Source: Thermococcus barophilus MP (GTDB lineage: Archaea; Methanobacteriota_B; Thermococci; Thermococcales; Thermococcaceae). From it: 64,000 bases of DNA. The DNA is taken from assembly GCF_000151105.2 (NCBI RefSeq), contig NC_014804.1:434001-498000 (forward strand). Reading direction: 5' to 3'. Numbering within the stretch: position 1 is the first letter of the stretch; every line of letters begins with the position of its first letter. Below the pieces are notes generated by a model that made no database searches, was not told the DNA's origin, and saw only the letters and a program-made list of their open reading frames with translations. A program made the position numbers and the translations under genes. Positions 42,405-52,006 of this stretch are shown one piece after another.

Positions 42405-44204
42405 TCAGCGAACAAGGACGTTTATTCTCTTTGGGACAATATTTATGCCATATTCCCTTGAAACGTCTTCCATAGCCTTCTTTATTGTCTTAATAGCATC
42501 CTCTTTTATTTTATCGTCAGAAATTCCTGAAAATGTCCCAAATAATCCCCCAACTTCCTCTTTTGCAAAGCTGACTTCAAATATAACTTCCACGTTTGAA
42601 CCCGTGAAGTTCCAGTTCATCTTGAGCCACTTAAAAGTGACCCTCGGAAGCAACTTAAGGTCGTTCTGAACTCTTGATTTCAAAGTTTCCATAGCAGGTT
42701 CAATACGGCTTTTGAGCAACGTTTGCTCTACATCTTTTTTCTTGTCTTCAGTTAGGAACGACAGCTCCTCAATACCTGCCTCTTTAAGAAGCTTTTCTAC
42801 CTCTTTTTCTATTTCCGATTTTTTCTTGAGGATTTCTGCAGCTTTTGTACTTACCTGAGATTCCATGACACTCGATGGTTGCTGGGGCATTATACTTTCA
42901 ACCTCTACCCTGTGCACCCACACATATTTCTTAAGAGCCTTCCCTATCTCCCGAGCATGCTTTTTAGCAAGAGCGGTCACAAATGATTCGATCTGGATTC
43001 TGCTCATATTGGCTGCAGAAGCGTGAAGCTTTATGTTGATTTCATGCTCTTTTCTTCCTTCGACCTCTACTTCCATCTTTTCAACTCTAATCCCCGCATC
43101 TTCTATGTCCCTTAGAAGGGCCTTTGAATAGGCACTAAAGTATGTTCTGAACTCCGGATCGATTGTAAGAGATATCTTGGGAGTAACTTGAACTGTCGGC
43201 GGCTTTTTAAGTCGCCACAGCTCAACCTCTCCTCTTTCTTTTTCCTCCATAGTATCAACTTTCTCACCAGCTATTACGTTCACCTTTACGGTTCTAATTA
43301 TTGGCTTCAGCCCAGAAACTCTCCCTATAACAGGTATGTGCCTGTTGGCAAAGAATAGAATCTTTCTTTTTGCAATTTCAATGCTCTTTTCATCCCCGAC
43401 ATTTGCATTGAGTTGAATTGTTAAGTATACCACCCCAGTTCCAATTTCACCGCGAATTTCTACGTCATTAAGGACTGTATCGTTCATCTTCTTAATCTCA
43501 TTGAGAAGAACTTTTGAGTACTCTTTGAATGCCTCTTCAAGAGCCGGTTTAAATGCTTCGCTTCCAATTATTTCAATCTTCACCTTAAGCTCTTCTTTTT
43601 TAGCTACCTTTTGAGAAGCTGGTTTAGGAACCTCTTTAGGAACTTTGAGTGGCTTTTCCTCCCGGGGTTTTTCTATTATCTCTGGAACTTTTGCCTTTTT
43701 CACCTCTTTGACTTTCTCAATTTGAGGTGCAGGTTTTATTCTCTCCTCCCTCTTAACTTTTTCTAAAACCTGTTCCAGGAGTTTCTCCTTTTCAAGAACT
43801 TCAGAAAACTCACTCTGCTTGGGAACTCCGAGGAATTCCTCAATGCCAATTTTGGGGGTTGCGCTGTAGATCTCAATGTTGTCTGCAATAGACAGCTTAA
43901 GCGTTATCTCATCGAGAGTATATACATCAACGACCATTGGGTTTGAAAGGAGCAACCTGAGAGCATCCAGTGCTTCCTTTCCGATTACATCCCTATTCGC
44001 GATCAGAAACTTTCCATAAGCTGCGAGTATCTTCGAGTTGTCCGTTAATACCGTGAAATAGTATTTCTCATTAGAGTCCTTGGTAAATATTTTGATAAAT
44101 GTCCCATTAGCATCAGCGAGGGCTTCACGGATAAGTGATACAAAGTCATCCTTGCTTGTGGACACAATATTTTCTTTAAACGGCTGCATTTTAGGTAGCT
44201 GCAT
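42405..44204 (-). CDS. DUF2226-like protein of unknown function, 599 residues
   Basis: A large soluble protein. The N-terminal 130 residues (MQLPKMQPFKENIVSTSKDD, TFIKIFTKDSNEKYYF, ILAAYGKFLIANRDVIG) resemble the archaeal DUF2226 domain, to the best of my recognition. Then comes a Lys/Glu/Pro-rich linker (about 140-205), two similar domains about 205-310 and 345-440 (VKIEIIGSEAFKPALEEAFKEYSKVLLNEIKKM and SLTIDPEFRTYFSAYSKALLRDIEDA, an internal duplication), and a helical C-terminus. No catalytic motif is seen. A GGTGGTGAAAT ribosome binding site precedes the ATG. It has its own promoter with an inverted repeat. Confidence 0.75.
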   Translation of the reverse strand: MQLPKMQPFKENIVSTSKDDFVSLIREALADANGTFIKIFTKDSNEKYYFTVLTDNSKILAAYGKFLIANRDVIGKEALDALRLLLSNPMVVDVYTLDEITLKLSIADNIEIYSATPKIGIEEFLGVPKQSEFSEVLEKEKLLEQVLEKVKREERIKPAPQIEKVKEVKKAKVPEIIEKPREEKPLKVPKEVPKPASQKVAKKEELKVKIEIIGSEAFKPALEEAFKEYSKVLLNEIKKMNDTVLNDVEIRGEIGTGVVYLTIQLNANVGDEKSIEIAKRKILFFANRHIPVIGRVSGLKPIIRTVKVNVIAGEKVDTMEEKERGEVELWRLKKPPTVQVTPKISLTIDPEFRTYFSAYSKALLRDIEDAGIRVEKMEVEVEGRKEHEINIKLHASAANMSRIQIESFVTALAKKHAREIGKALKKYVWVHRVEVESIMPQQPSSVMESQVSTKAAEILKKKSEIEKEVEKLLKEAGIEELSFLTEDKKKDVEQTLLKSRIEPAMETLKSRVQNDLKLLPRVTFKWLKMNWNFTGSNVEVIFEVSFAKEEVGGLFGTFSGISDDKIKEDAIKTIKKAMEDVSREYGINIVPKRINVLVR

Positions 44205-44217
44205 ATTTCACCACCAC

Positions 44218-44235
44218 ATATACCATTAGGTATAT
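44218..44235. promoter_or_regulatory. Inverted repeat in the promoter of the DUF2226-like gene
   Basis: ATATACC-atta-GGTATAT is a perfect 7+4+7 palindrome between the TATA-like element (44228-44240, minus strand) and the start at 44204. Confidence 0.45.
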
Positions 44236-44328
44236 ATATCACTACTCTCCAAAAATCGTTGAAAGGGCATTCTTACTAAAATACATCCACGCTAATATTT
44301 AAACATTATTGTATTAAAGGTGGGAAAA

Positions 44329-45792
44329 ATGAAGGTCCTCATACTCGGTGGAGGAGCAATCGGAAGAACTATCGCAGAAGCTTTGAAAGGGGAGTTTGAT
44401 ATCACAATTATTGAAAAAGATGAGCTACGAGCCAGGTCACTATCTGAAAGTGGCTTTCAAGTTGTTCACGGTGATTTTTCATACACTGCCACTCTACTCA
44501 AGGCGCACATAGATAAGGCCGATTTAGCGATCATTACAACAATGGATGTTCCCACAATAAAGCGCACCATCCAAGTAATACGCTCAAACAATAAATCTAT
44601 TCCTATTCTTACGATTCTTCCTGATGATGTAAGCCAGGAGGATATTGTGAATCAAATTAAGGAAGAATTTGAAACAGAGGTTAAAATAGACTACGCTGTA
44701 TCTCCAAGAAAGGCTATCTCTAAGGTCGTTGTTGATATAGTTGAGATGTTTGGGGAAAAGAAGAATGCAAATCTTCTTGCTAAAAAACTCCAGCAACTCA
44801 AACAAAAAGGAGACGGTCTTCTGATAGTTATGCACGATAATCCAGATCCAGACTCCATGGCAAGTGCGGCAGCATTAAAGACAATAGCACAAAACTTCGG
44901 ATTTAAAGTGCATATAGTGTACGGTGGAGAAATTACCCATCACGAAAATAAAGCCCTTTTAAATGTTCTTGGAGTTGACATGAGCAAAGTTTCAAGGGGT
45001 TCTTATGAGATTAAAAGATACCCTTTCATTGCTCTTATAGACTCCCAACCCAATGGAAATCTTACAATTCTTGAAGAGGACGATTTCAAAAAGATTCAAA
45101 TTATCATTGACCATCATCAAATTCTTCAAAGCCTTAAAGAAAAGCTGCCCCAAGATGCATTTGTTGATATAAGGCCAGAGGTCAACGCAACTTCCTCAAT
45201 ACTTGCCGAATACTTTAAAGCTCTTAATTTACCACTAAACGAAACCCTTTCCACAGGTTTGTTTTATGGTATTTATGTTGATACAAAGAAGTTTTCAAAG
45301 CTCAGCCATGTTGACCTAAAAGCCATTGAATTCCTGGCAGAGAAAGTCAATTATGAGCTCCTTGATAAAATCGAGCATCCGGATATCTCAACAGAAACCG
45401 CTGAGATCCTCGCCAGAGCAATTCTTAACAGAAAAATATACAAGAATGTGGTTGTTTCGAACGTTGGATTTATAACGAACAGAGACGCCATAGCGGAATC
45501 TGCCGATTTCCTCCTAAGGCTTGAGGGGATAACTACAGTCCTTGTTTTTGGAATAGTTGATGATAGAATTGAGATATCCGCCAGGACAAGGGATGTGAGA
45601 ATCAACATTGGAAAAGTCCTAAAGGATGCATTTGGGGACATAGGTAGCGGAGGAGGTCATGCACAGTCTGGAGGAGCAAGGATAAGCCTTGGGATATTTA
45701 AACTGGCAAAGGATAAGAGCTCCTTACTCAGACTTGCAGAAGAGGCTATAACAGAAAAATTCCTTGAAGCATTGGGAGTAAAAGAGAGCTGA
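44329..45792 (+). CDS. RCK/TrkA-N domain fused to a DHH-DHHA1 phosphoesterase
   Basis: A 487-residue fusion. Residues 1 to about 135 form a TrkA-N Rossmann domain (MKVLILGGGAIGRTIAEAL, IIEKDELRARSLSESGFQVVHGD). Residues about 160-480 form a DHH phosphoesterase with VMHDNPDPDSMASAAAL, IALIDSQPNG, IIIDHHQ and the DHHA1 motif GSGGGHAQSGGARI near the end. DHH enzymes of this kind cut small oligonucleotides, pAp or cyclic dinucleotides; the nucleotide-binding RCK domain may regulate. ATG 44329 follows GGTGGG. There is no potassium channel partner nearby. Confidence 0.88.
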   Translation: MKVLILGGGAIGRTIAEALKGEFDITIIEKDELRARSLSESGFQVVHGDFSYTATLLKAHIDKADLAIITTMDVPTIKRTIQVIRSNNKSIPILTILPDDVSQEDIVNQIKEEFETEVKIDYAVSPRKAISKVVVDIVEMFGEKKNANLLAKKLQQLKQKGDGLLIVMHDNPDPDSMASAAALKTIAQNFGFKVHIVYGGEITHHENKALLNVLGVDMSKVSRGSYEIKRYPFIALIDSQPNGNLTILEEDDFKKIQIIIDHHQILQSLKEKLPQDAFVDIRPEVNATSSILAEYFKALNLPLNETLSTGLFYGIYVDTKKFSKLSHVDLKAIEFLAEKVNYELLDKIEHPDISTETAEILARAILNRKIYKNVVVSNVGFITNRDAIAESADFLLRLEGITTVLVFGIVDDRIEISARTRDVRINIGKVLKDAFGDIGSGGGHAQSGGARISLGIFKLAKDKSSLLRLAEEAITEKFLEALGVKES

Positions 45793-45797
45793 AAGGG

Positions 45798-46007
45798 TCA
45801 CTCCTCTTTGGCTTTAACCAAAATGATGTCCCCAATCGCGGTGACCCTGTCGTAGGGAATTCCGACTTTCTCGCCGGGTAATCCAAGGGCTAAAACCTTT
45901 CCATGCCCTCTGTCGATGTCAATCAAGACCTCGTCAACATAGCCAACGTAGTATCCTTTGGTGTTGTATATCTGTTTCCCATAAAGTTTTGACAGTCTCA
46001 TTACCAT
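45798..46007 (-). CDS. PRC-barrel domain protein
   Basis: A 69-residue single-domain protein: MVMRLSKLYGKQIYNTKGYYVGYVDEVLIDIDRGHGKVLALGL ending VPYDRV-like (IPYDRVTAIGDIILVK), the typical PRC-barrel. In archaea such minimal PRC proteins are common and are linked to cell division, in which CdpB proteins have this fold; that role is a family-level possibility, not proven here. ATG 46007 follows GGTGG, so the upstream basic extension of the longer frame is not used. Confidence 0.82.
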   Translation of the reverse strand: MVMRLSKLYGKQIYNTKGYYVGYVDEVLIDIDRGHGKVLALGLPGEKVGIPYDRVTAIGDIILVKAKEE

Positions 46008-46041
46008 TCCAACCACCACATCTAAGTTCTTTTTTCTGCTT

Positions 46042-46566
46042 TTAAATTTTCTTCTTAGCTGTCTGAGCAGTTTCAACAAATGCTTTGAACATGCTCATTA
46101 AAAGACTTATTCCCGCCCCTGCAACACCGACAAGAACAATGCTCATCACCGAGCCCTCAATCTTGTACATCTCAACATTCCTAAACAGAATGGCTGCAAG
46201 GATAAACCCTCCAAAATACGCAAAAGGCGTGACTGCTATATCTAAGGTGCTTGTTGATTCCACGATCCACATCACGAAGACAACCAAAGCTAAAAAAGCA
46301 AAAGCATAAGACACTTTGAAAGGAAAACTAATCCACAGGAGATGAAGGACAGTAGTTATCAAAAATCCCAATATGAATGCATATCCGCTGGCGTTAATAT
46401 TCCCTTTAACCATGCCAAAAATACCGCCCAGTATTAAACCTCCAAGATAAAGAGGCATGAGTTTTTCCATGGCTGTATATGAAGGATACACCATGACTAT
46501 CAGAAAAAAGCTTAAGGTAATGCCCAGCCCTCCAAAGCCAAGTATGCTCATAATTTCTTTCTTCAT
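46042..46566 (-). CDS. Membrane protein, five to six helices, unknown
   Basis: A 174-residue hydrophobic protein beginning [20 protein letters not shown], with helices separated by short loops and a basic end (AQTAKKKI). No motif is recognised. Its start overlaps the stop of the riboflavin kinase gene by four bases, so it is in the same operon as ribK, nfi and the translin gene. A transport role linked to riboflavin is a possibility from position only. Confidence 0.72.
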   Translation of the reverse strand: MKKEIMSILGFGGLGITLSFFLIVMVYPSYTAMEKLMPLYLGGLILGGIFGMVKGNINASGYAFILGFLITTVLHLLWISFPFKVSYAFAFLALVVFVMWIVESTSTLDIAVTPFAYFGGFILAAILFRNVEMYKIEGSVMSIVLVGVAGAGISLLMSMFKAFVETAQTAKKKI

Positions 46567-47198
46567 CTTATCACCTTCAGCTTTATTCTTGAGCCATCTT
46601 TTAAGTTAAGCTCCCTCCTTAAGTAAATGGGTGCTATAACCTCGGCGATTCTTGGAGGGTGTATGGTTCTTGAGGGTATCACTATGGCACCTTCAATTCC
46701 GTTTATTTTAACTTTATAGGCTCTAACATCCCCAAAAGTCCTTCCATTCTTAACAAAGCCTGGAATCAGTATTGGTTTGACGTTGCATAGTGCATCAAAA
46801 ATAGTCTTTGGGAAAATTATCTTTATGTTGAGTGTGCCGGGATATGGTTCAAATCCAAGATACTCCCTAATTAGGGGAGCATACTGTCTCACATAGTATG
46901 CCCCTTCTCCAAGTCCTGAAATAACTTCTCCAATTATCACCCCCTGATATAAAACATTCGAGAGTTGTTCATAAAGCTCTTCCAGGTACATCAGAGCTTT
47001 GTCAGTCAGCTCGATGCAGGTTTTCTTTCCTTCAACTGTGCGCGTTATATATCCTTCTTTTTCAAGTTCATCAAGCCATCTTAAAACAGTTTGGGGAGAG
47101 ACCTCAAGCTCTCTTGATAGCTCTCTAAGGGTAATTTTAACCTTTTCACCGATTGCACCGTTTTTTGCAATCTGTAGGATTAATTTAAGCTTTTTCAT
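46563..47198 (-). CDS. ribK: CTP-dependent riboflavin kinase with winged-helix domain (RbkR type)
   Basis: A 211-residue protein. Residues 1-75 form a winged helix-turn-helix ([30 protein letters not shown]). Residues about 85-211 form the archaeal kinase with [33 protein letters not shown] and the IRPxRT-like [21 protein letters not shown]. It makes FMN from riboflavin using CTP, and the fused HTH lets it act as a riboflavin-pathway regulator. It overlaps both neighbours by four bases. Confidence 0.93.
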   Translation of the reverse strand: MKKLKLILQIAKNGAIGEKVKITLRELSRELEVSPQTVLRWLDELEKEGYITRTVEGKKTCIELTDKALMYLEELYEQLSNVLYQGVIIGEVISGLGEGAYYVRQYAPLIREYLGFEPYPGTLNIKIIFPKTIFDALCNVKPILIPGFVKNGRTFGDVRAYKVKINGIEGAIVIPSRTIHPPRIAEVIAPIYLRRELNLKDGSRIKLKVIR

Positions 47199-47767
47199 TT
47201 TTCAGCACCCTTTGAAAGTTTATCTGCAATTTTAAGCGGCTTGGGGTAGCCGTTCTCATTTACCATTTCTACAATTTTTGCTGCAGAGTTCAAATCAATT
47301 AAATTTCCAACGCTTACATAAGCTTTTCCCACTTTCACAAGAGAACCTTCTGGATAACCTCTCAAAGGCTTCTTAGCAATTCCAATCGTCGGTTTTTTAA
47401 GCAGCAAACCAATGTGAGACGCCAAACCGTAGCCCCTTGGATGAGCTTTGCCATGTCCCTCAACTAAGAGAACATCGAAGGTTTCTCCTCTTATTGCCAA
47501 TAAAACTGGTCTTGTTTCCCTCAAAAAGAAAAATGTTGGGATATATGGAAAATCAACGTTAGTCTCAATGACTTTAGCTTTCAAAATCTCACATGAAGGA
47601 AAGGAACACAAAACAAAAGCCGCCTTTGCCTTGCCTTTTTTATATGAAACATCAACTGCACCAATTGTTTTAATTCGCGAAATATCCAATGGTTTTTCAA
47701 CTATCCTTTTGCTGAGCTTTCTCTGCACTTCAGCAATCTTTTTAAAGTTCACATTAGCTCTGCTCAT
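47195..47767 (-). CDS. nfi: Endonuclease V
   Basis: A 190-residue DNA repair nuclease that cuts near deaminated bases (deoxyinosine). The catalytic acids lie in [19 protein letters not shown] and [38 protein letters not shown] is the wedge motif with PYIP, and IGIAKKPL supplies the Lys. The length is slightly below average (about 200-220) but all motifs are present. It is coupled to ribK and the translin gene by 4-base overlaps. Confidence 0.93.
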   Translation of the reverse strand: MSRANVNFKKIAEVQRKLSKRIVEKPLDISRIKTIGAVDVSYKKGKAKAAFVLCSFPSCEILKAKVIETNVDFPYIPTFFFLRETRPVLLAIRGETFDVLLVEGHGKAHPRGYGLASHIGLLLKKPTIGIAKKPLRGYPEGSLVKVGKAYVSVGNLIDLNSAAKIVEMVNENGYPKPLKIADKLSKGAEK

Positions 47768-48381
47768 TCCTTCAAAGCCTCTTCGAGTTTTTCTTCTAAA
47801 GCTTTGTTTATCTTTGCTCTTGTTAAGTCTTCAAGAGTACGCTCAAGAATATAGCGTGCTTGATCCTGCTTCTGTCTTATATTAACCAATCCCTTTGGAT
47901 ATTCAAGAGTCATGAGTTCTTCATAAACACTCTCCATGAAGTGATAGACTTCCTCTGCTTTTGCAATGTCCCCATTCATGAGCAGAATTAGGAAATACCT
48001 CCTCAGCTCACCAATGAAATCTCCAATGCCTAAGACATAATCTGCCTCTGGAATTTCAAGTTCTCTTGGGGAAGGGAAGTCTTGGTCTTTCAGATAGCTG
48101 TAAAAGAGCATTGCTTCCACAAACTCCTGATGTGCATTTTGAACATAACCCGTGAAATACAAATCTTGGTGGTTTTTGAGCATATTCTTGAGGTGTTTAA
48201 CTAATTCCTGAGCTTTATTGAGCCTTTTCTCAGCCAACTCGAAATTCCCTCTATGAAGAGCCTTTATTGCATCACCGCTTAAACGAACAATATCTCTTGT
48301 TGTTTTTAGAGCTTCCTCTCTAAGGGCATCTTTTTCATCAAGAACCTCTCTGATTTTGGTTATTATCTCTGCAATTTTCAT
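47764..48381 (-). CDS. Translin family protein
   Basis: A 205-residue all-helical protein: [41 protein letters not shown], then [12 protein letters not shown] and [17 protein letters not shown] match the translin/TRAX family. Members form octameric barrels that bind and sometimes cut single-stranded nucleic acid. GGTGA five bases before ATG 48381 sets the start. It heads the operon translin - nfi - ribK - membrane protein. Confidence 0.85.
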   Translation of the reverse strand: MKIAEIITKIREVLDEKDALREEALKTTRDIVRLSGDAIKALHRGNFELAEKRLNKAQELVKHLKNMLKNHQDLYFTGYVQNAHQEFVEAMLFYSYLKDQDFPSPRELEIPEADYVLGIGDFIGELRRYFLILLMNGDIAKAEEVYHFMESVYEELMTLEYPKGLVNIRQKQDQARYILERTLEDLTRAKINKALEEKLEEALKE

Positions 48382-48417
48382 CATCTTCACCAAAACTTGT
48401 TAGAGGAAAAACTTAAA

Positions 48418-48580
48418 AAATATGGGCTTGGCATATCCCACCGCCTTCATCGTCAGCCGTTGTCGGCTTTCCTCAAGCGGCCCCGGAGGCCAAGCCCTGT
48501 CCGCCCGGCATCGTCCCTCGCGCTCATAGCTGCCCAAACGCTCACGCGGTCGGGCCACCGGGCATGGTCGGATGTCCACT
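48418..48580 (-). ncRNA. H/ACA guide RNA with two hairpins
   Basis: On the minus strand, GCCCGG (48563-48558) pairs with CCGGGC (48508-48503), followed after GG by ACA (48500-48498). GGGCTTGGC (48497-48489) then pairs with GCCAAGCCC (48432-48424), followed by ATA (48423-48421) and a T-run that would end transcription. Internal loops and upper stems with TGA pairs (GCGTGAGC...CTATGAGCGC) resemble K-turns. This is the rRNA pseudouridylation guide plan. The gap 48382-48716 holds this RNA and the promoter of the AdoMet synthetase gene. Confidence 0.78.
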
Positions 48581-48716
48581 ATTTTATCCCCGCCATGAAT
48601 TTTAAGGATTTTCTCTGTTTAATAACTTTCAGTTATATTCTCTGCATAAAGATATGCCGAAAAATATATAAACGGACCTTCAGAGCTATGCATGAAAAGC
48701 TTCACAGGTGATGCTC

Positions 48717-49934
48717 ATGGCAGAGAAAAAGAGGAATATAGTTGTGGAAGAGCTCATTAGGACTCCAGTAGAGATGCAGAAGGTTGAATTAGTTGAAAGA
48801 AAGGGAATTGGACATCCGGACAGCATAGCCGACGGTATAGCTGAAGCGGTGAGCAGGGCTCTTTCAAGAGAGTACATCAAAAGATACGGAATTATACTCC
48901 ACCACAACACCGACCAAGTTGAAGTTGTAGGCGGTAGGGCATATCCAAGGTTTGGTGGCGGAGAGGTCATAAAGCCGATCTATATCCTTCTCTCAGGTAG
49001 AGCCGTTGAGTTCATTGATAGAGAAATGTTTCCAGTCCATGAAGTTGCCATAAAGGCCGCAAAAGAGTATCTGAGAAAAGCTGTTAGACACTTGAACGTT
49101 GAGGAACACGTTGTTATTGATTCAAGAATTGGTCAGGGAAGTGTTGATTTGGTAAGCGTATTTAACAAAGCAAAGGAGAATCCAATTCCTCTGGCCAATG
49201 ATACCTCATTTGGAGTCGGTTATGCCCCTCTCAGCGAGACGGAGAAAATTGTTCTCGAGACCGAGAAGCTCTTGAACAGTCCAGAATTCAAAAAGAAGTG
49301 GCCGGCTGTTGGTGAAGACATCAAAGTTATGGGTCTAAGAAAGGGAGATGAGATAGACCTTACCATTGCTGCCGCTATTGTTGACAGCGAAGTTGCCAAT
49401 CCAAAGGAGTACATGGAAGTTAAACAGGGAATTTATGACGCTGTTAAGGAGTTGGTTGAAGAACATACAAGCAGAAAGGTCAACATTTATGTGAACACCG
49501 CAGATGACCCAGAAAAGGACATATACTACATAACTGTCACCGGAACATCAGCTGAAGCTGGTGATGATGGCTCAGTTGGCAGAGGCAACAGGGTTAATGG
49601 GTTGATTACTCCAAACAGGCACATGAGCATGGAGGCTGCCGCAGGAAAGAACCCAGTCAGCCACGTCGGTAAGATTTACAACCTCCTTGCAATGCTGATT
49701 GCAAATGACATTGCCAAACAGATTGAAGGGGTTCAGGAGGTTTACGTCAGAATTCTCAGCCAGATTGGAAAGCCAATCGACGAGCCCTTGGTTGCAAGCA
49801 TACAGATAATTCCAAAGCAGGGCTACAAGATTGAGAGCTTTGAGAGAGATGCCTATGAAATTGCAGATGAATGGCTCGCTAACATAACAAAAATACAAAG
49901 GATGATCATAGAGGACAAGCTGAATGTTTTCTGA
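48717..49934 (+). CDS. S-adenosylmethionine synthetase, archaeal type
   Basis: A 405-residue archaeal-type methionine adenosyltransferase. Hallmarks are [24 protein letters not shown] near the start, [22 protein letters not shown] and [41 protein letters not shown]. It makes the methyl donor, and in this window also feeds the radical SAM enzymes. AGGTGAT four bases before ATG 48717 sets the start. Monocistronic. Confidence 0.95.
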   Translation: MAEKKRNIVVEELIRTPVEMQKVELVERKGIGHPDSIADGIAEAVSRALSREYIKRYGIILHHNTDQVEVVGGRAYPRFGGGEVIKPIYILLSGRAVEFIDREMFPVHEVAIKAAKEYLRKAVRHLNVEEHVVIDSRIGQGSVDLVSVFNKAKENPIPLANDTSFGVGYAPLSETEKIVLETEKLLNSPEFKKKWPAVGEDIKVMGLRKGDEIDLTIAAAIVDSEVANPKEYMEVKQGIYDAVKELVEEHTSRKVNIYVNTADDPEKDIYYITVTGTSAEAGDDGSVGRGNRVNGLITPNRHMSMEAAAGKNPVSHVGKIYNLLAMLIANDIAKQIEGVQEVYVRILSQIGKPIDEPLVASIQIIPKQGYKIESFERDAYEIADEWLANITKIQRMIIEDKLNVF

Positions 49935-49973
49935 CTTCCTCTTGACCTTTTAAATTTTGAAAGAGCAAAATAT

Positions 49974-50195
49974 TCAAACAGTCAAAACTTGACCATTCTG
50001 CTTGAGGATTCTCAAAAGCTTGGCTTCTTGAGCTAATGCCATAGCCTTCTCTCTTTTAACAACAGCAAGCTTTTTTGAAACACCAACTTTTCTTTGGTAC
50101 ATCATCCTAACAAGCTTGGCTTCTTCAAGCATGAGCAACTCTTTATGTTTCTTGACGACTTCCAATTTTTTCTGAATTAACCTCAAATTCTCCAT
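49974..50195 (-). CDS. Small basic helical protein
   Basis: A 73-residue, Lys/Arg/Leu-rich protein (MENLRLIQKKLEVVKKHKEL, LEEAKLVRMMYQRK) that should form long helices or a coiled coil. It has no cysteine or catalytic motif. The ribosome binding site GGTGAACC precedes ATG 50195, which supports it as a real gene. It is convergent with the AdoMet synthetase gene. Nucleic acid binding is possible from its charge only. Confidence 0.65.
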   Translation of the reverse strand: MENLRLIQKKLEVVKKHKELLMLEEAKLVRMMYQRKVGVSKKLAVVKREKAMALAQEAKLLRILKQNGQVLTV

Positions 50196-50331
50196 AACGG
50201 TTCACCTGAAAATCTATTATTCACTCCTCCCTTAAAAAACTTTCGTTTAATACCTAAGTTTACTTCGACAATCAACTTAAATAAACCATATCTTTAAAAA
50301 GCTGAAGGTTAAATTAATTTCAGGTGAGAAA

Positions 50332-50874
50332 ATGATAATTGCAGTGAGCGGAACCCCCGGAGTGGGAAAGACCACAGTTGCAAAACTTTTGGCAGAAAAA
50401 CTCGGGTACATGTATGTCGACCTCAAGAAATTCGCAATTGGGCATGAGATTGGCGAGATTAAAGGGGATGAGCTCGAGGTCGAAATTGACGAGCTGGCAT
50501 ACTTCATTGAAAAAGAGCTTAAAGGAAAAAACGTTGTTCTTGATGGACATCTGAGTCATCTTATGCCTGCTGACCAAGTTATAATCCTACGCCTGCATCC
50601 AAAGATTATTGGAGAAAGATTAAAGGAGAGGGGCTACAGCAGAGAAAAGATAAGTGAAAACGTTGAGGCTGAATTGGTTGATGTCTGCTTGGTTGAAGCC
50701 ATTGACACGCATGAGAATGTAATCGAAGTAGATACCACTGGGAAAACACCAGAGCAAGTCGTTGAAGAAATCTTAGATCTTTTGAACAAGGGTGTTAAAA
50801 AGAGGGTTGGGATTGTAGATTGGACTCAGGTTTATGAGGAAGTCATCCCGTACTTAAATTTAGGGGGTGAGTGA
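50332..50874 (+). CDS. AK6/Fap7-type adenylate kinase
   Basis: A 180-residue P-loop kinase beginning [20 protein letters not shown] (Walker A residues 7-14), with [23 protein letters not shown] and [24 protein letters not shown], the signature of the AK6 group. AK6/Fap7 acts in late maturation of the small ribosomal subunit as well as in nucleotide balance. GGTGAG precedes the ATG. The htpX start lies one base after its stop, so they are one operon. Confidence 0.92.
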   Translation: MIIAVSGTPGVGKTTVAKLLAEKLGYMYVDLKKFAIGHEIGEIKGDELEVEIDELAYFIEKELKGKNVVLDGHLSHLMPADQVIILRLHPKIIGERLKERGYSREKISENVEAELVDVCLVEAIDTHENVIEVDTTGKTPEQVVEEILDLLNKGVKKRVGIVDWTQVYEEVIPYLNLGGE

Positions 50875-50875
50875 T

Positions 50876-51754
50876 ATGGGACTTGGGTTGTGGTTAAGGA
50901 CTGGCGTATTAATGGCGTTCCTCACCGGATTGCTGATGGCATTAGGGTACGTGCTCGGCAGTGAGACAGGGATGATCTTTGCATTTATATTTGCATTAGC
51001 TATGAACTTCTTCAGCTACTGGTACAGCGATAAAATCGTTCTCACTTGGTATAGAGCGAGAATAGTTGATGAAATGGAAGCCCCAGAGCTTCACCGCATA
51101 GTTGAGGATCTTGCGAGAGAAGCTGGAATACCAAAACCAAGAGTTGCTATAGTGCCTACTGATGTTCCAAATGCATTTGCAACTGGTAGAGATCCAAAGC
51201 ATGCGGTTGTTGCGGTAACCCAAGGCTTACTGAGAATCTTGGACAGAGATGAGCTTGAGGGCGTGTTAGCTCATGAGATAAGCCACATAAGGAACAGAGA
51301 CATTCTTATCCAAACTCTGGCGGCAGTTATGGCTGGGGCAATCATCATGATAGCCAGATGGGCCGGCTGGATGCTCTGGCTTGGAGGATTTGGAGGCAGG
51401 GACAGGGAAGGTGAATCGGGAAGTATCCTGGGAGCAATAGTTCTGATTATTCTTGCTCCAATAGCTGCAATGATGATTCAGATGGCAATAAGCAGGGCAA
51501 GGGAGTATTTAGCAGATGAAAGTGGAGCAAAGATAAGCGGCAAGCCGTGGGCACTGGCGAGAGCACTTGAGAAAATTGAATATTATGTCTCAAGGAGACC
51601 TTTAAGAGATGGCAACCCAGCAACAGCTCACATGTTCATCATAAACCCGTTCAGGGGAGTAAGCCTTGCAGAGCTGTTCTCAACCCATCCACCGACACAG
51701 AAGAGAATTGAAAGGCTCAGAAAGATAGCAGAGGAAATGGGAATGTACTTCTAA
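50876..51754 (+). CDS. htpX: HtpX family membrane metalloprotease
   Basis: A 292-residue M48 protease. The zinc motif is HEISH (His133, Glu134, His137), with the third ligand probably the Glu in [11 protein letters not shown]. Two N-terminal helices and two central helices place the active site on the cytoplasmic side, where it degrades misfolded membrane proteins. GGGGTGA five bases before ATG 50876 sets the start. A perfect hairpin follows its stop directly. Confidence 0.93.
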   Translation: MGLGLWLRTGVLMAFLTGLLMALGYVLGSETGMIFAFIFALAMNFFSYWYSDKIVLTWYRARIVDEMEAPELHRIVEDLAREAGIPKPRVAIVPTDVPNAFATGRDPKHAVVAVTQGLLRILDRDELEGVLAHEISHIRNRDILIQTLAAVMAGAIIMIARWAGWMLWLGGFGGRDREGESGSILGAIVLIILAPIAAMMIQMAISRAREYLADESGAKISGKPWALARALEKIEYYVSRRPLRDGNPATAHMFIINPFRGVSLAELFSTHPPTQKRIERLRKIAEEMGMYF

Positions 51755-51777
51755 CAAACTTTGCACAGCAAAGTTTG
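51755..51777 (+). terminator. Perfect 10-base hairpin directly after htpX
   Basis: CAAACTTTGC and GCAAAGTTTG are perfect inverted repeats around a three-base ACA loop, starting at the base after the stop codon. There is no T-run directly after it, so it may be a 3'-end stabiliser or protein-binding palindrome rather than a usual archaeal terminator. The rest of the gap up to 52006 holds only A/T-rich promoter sequence. Confidence 0.5.
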
Positions 51778-52006
51778 ATCAAAAATATTTGCTGCTTTTA
51801 ACTTCATTTTTTTGTGCATCTCTTTTGGACTTCTGCAGTGCTTTCTTCTAGAGTCTTAGTGATAGAGCTTCATCCCTCCTTTAACAGCAAAACTAATCTT
51901 TTCCTTGCTTTGCATTAATTACAGAATTAGATTAATTATTTAATTCGTTAATTAAATCATCGACAAACATTTAAGCGCTTTTATGAAAATTTATTCGGTG
52001 GTTGTC

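Noticed and set aside
42340-42669. Plus-strand open frame beginning in ATGATG
   Set aside because: Its start is the C box of the guide RNA, and the rest is antisense to the DUF2226-like gene.
48397-48711. Plus-strand open frame of 104 codons
   Set aside because: It runs over the H/ACA RNA stems, has no ribosome binding site and odd composition.
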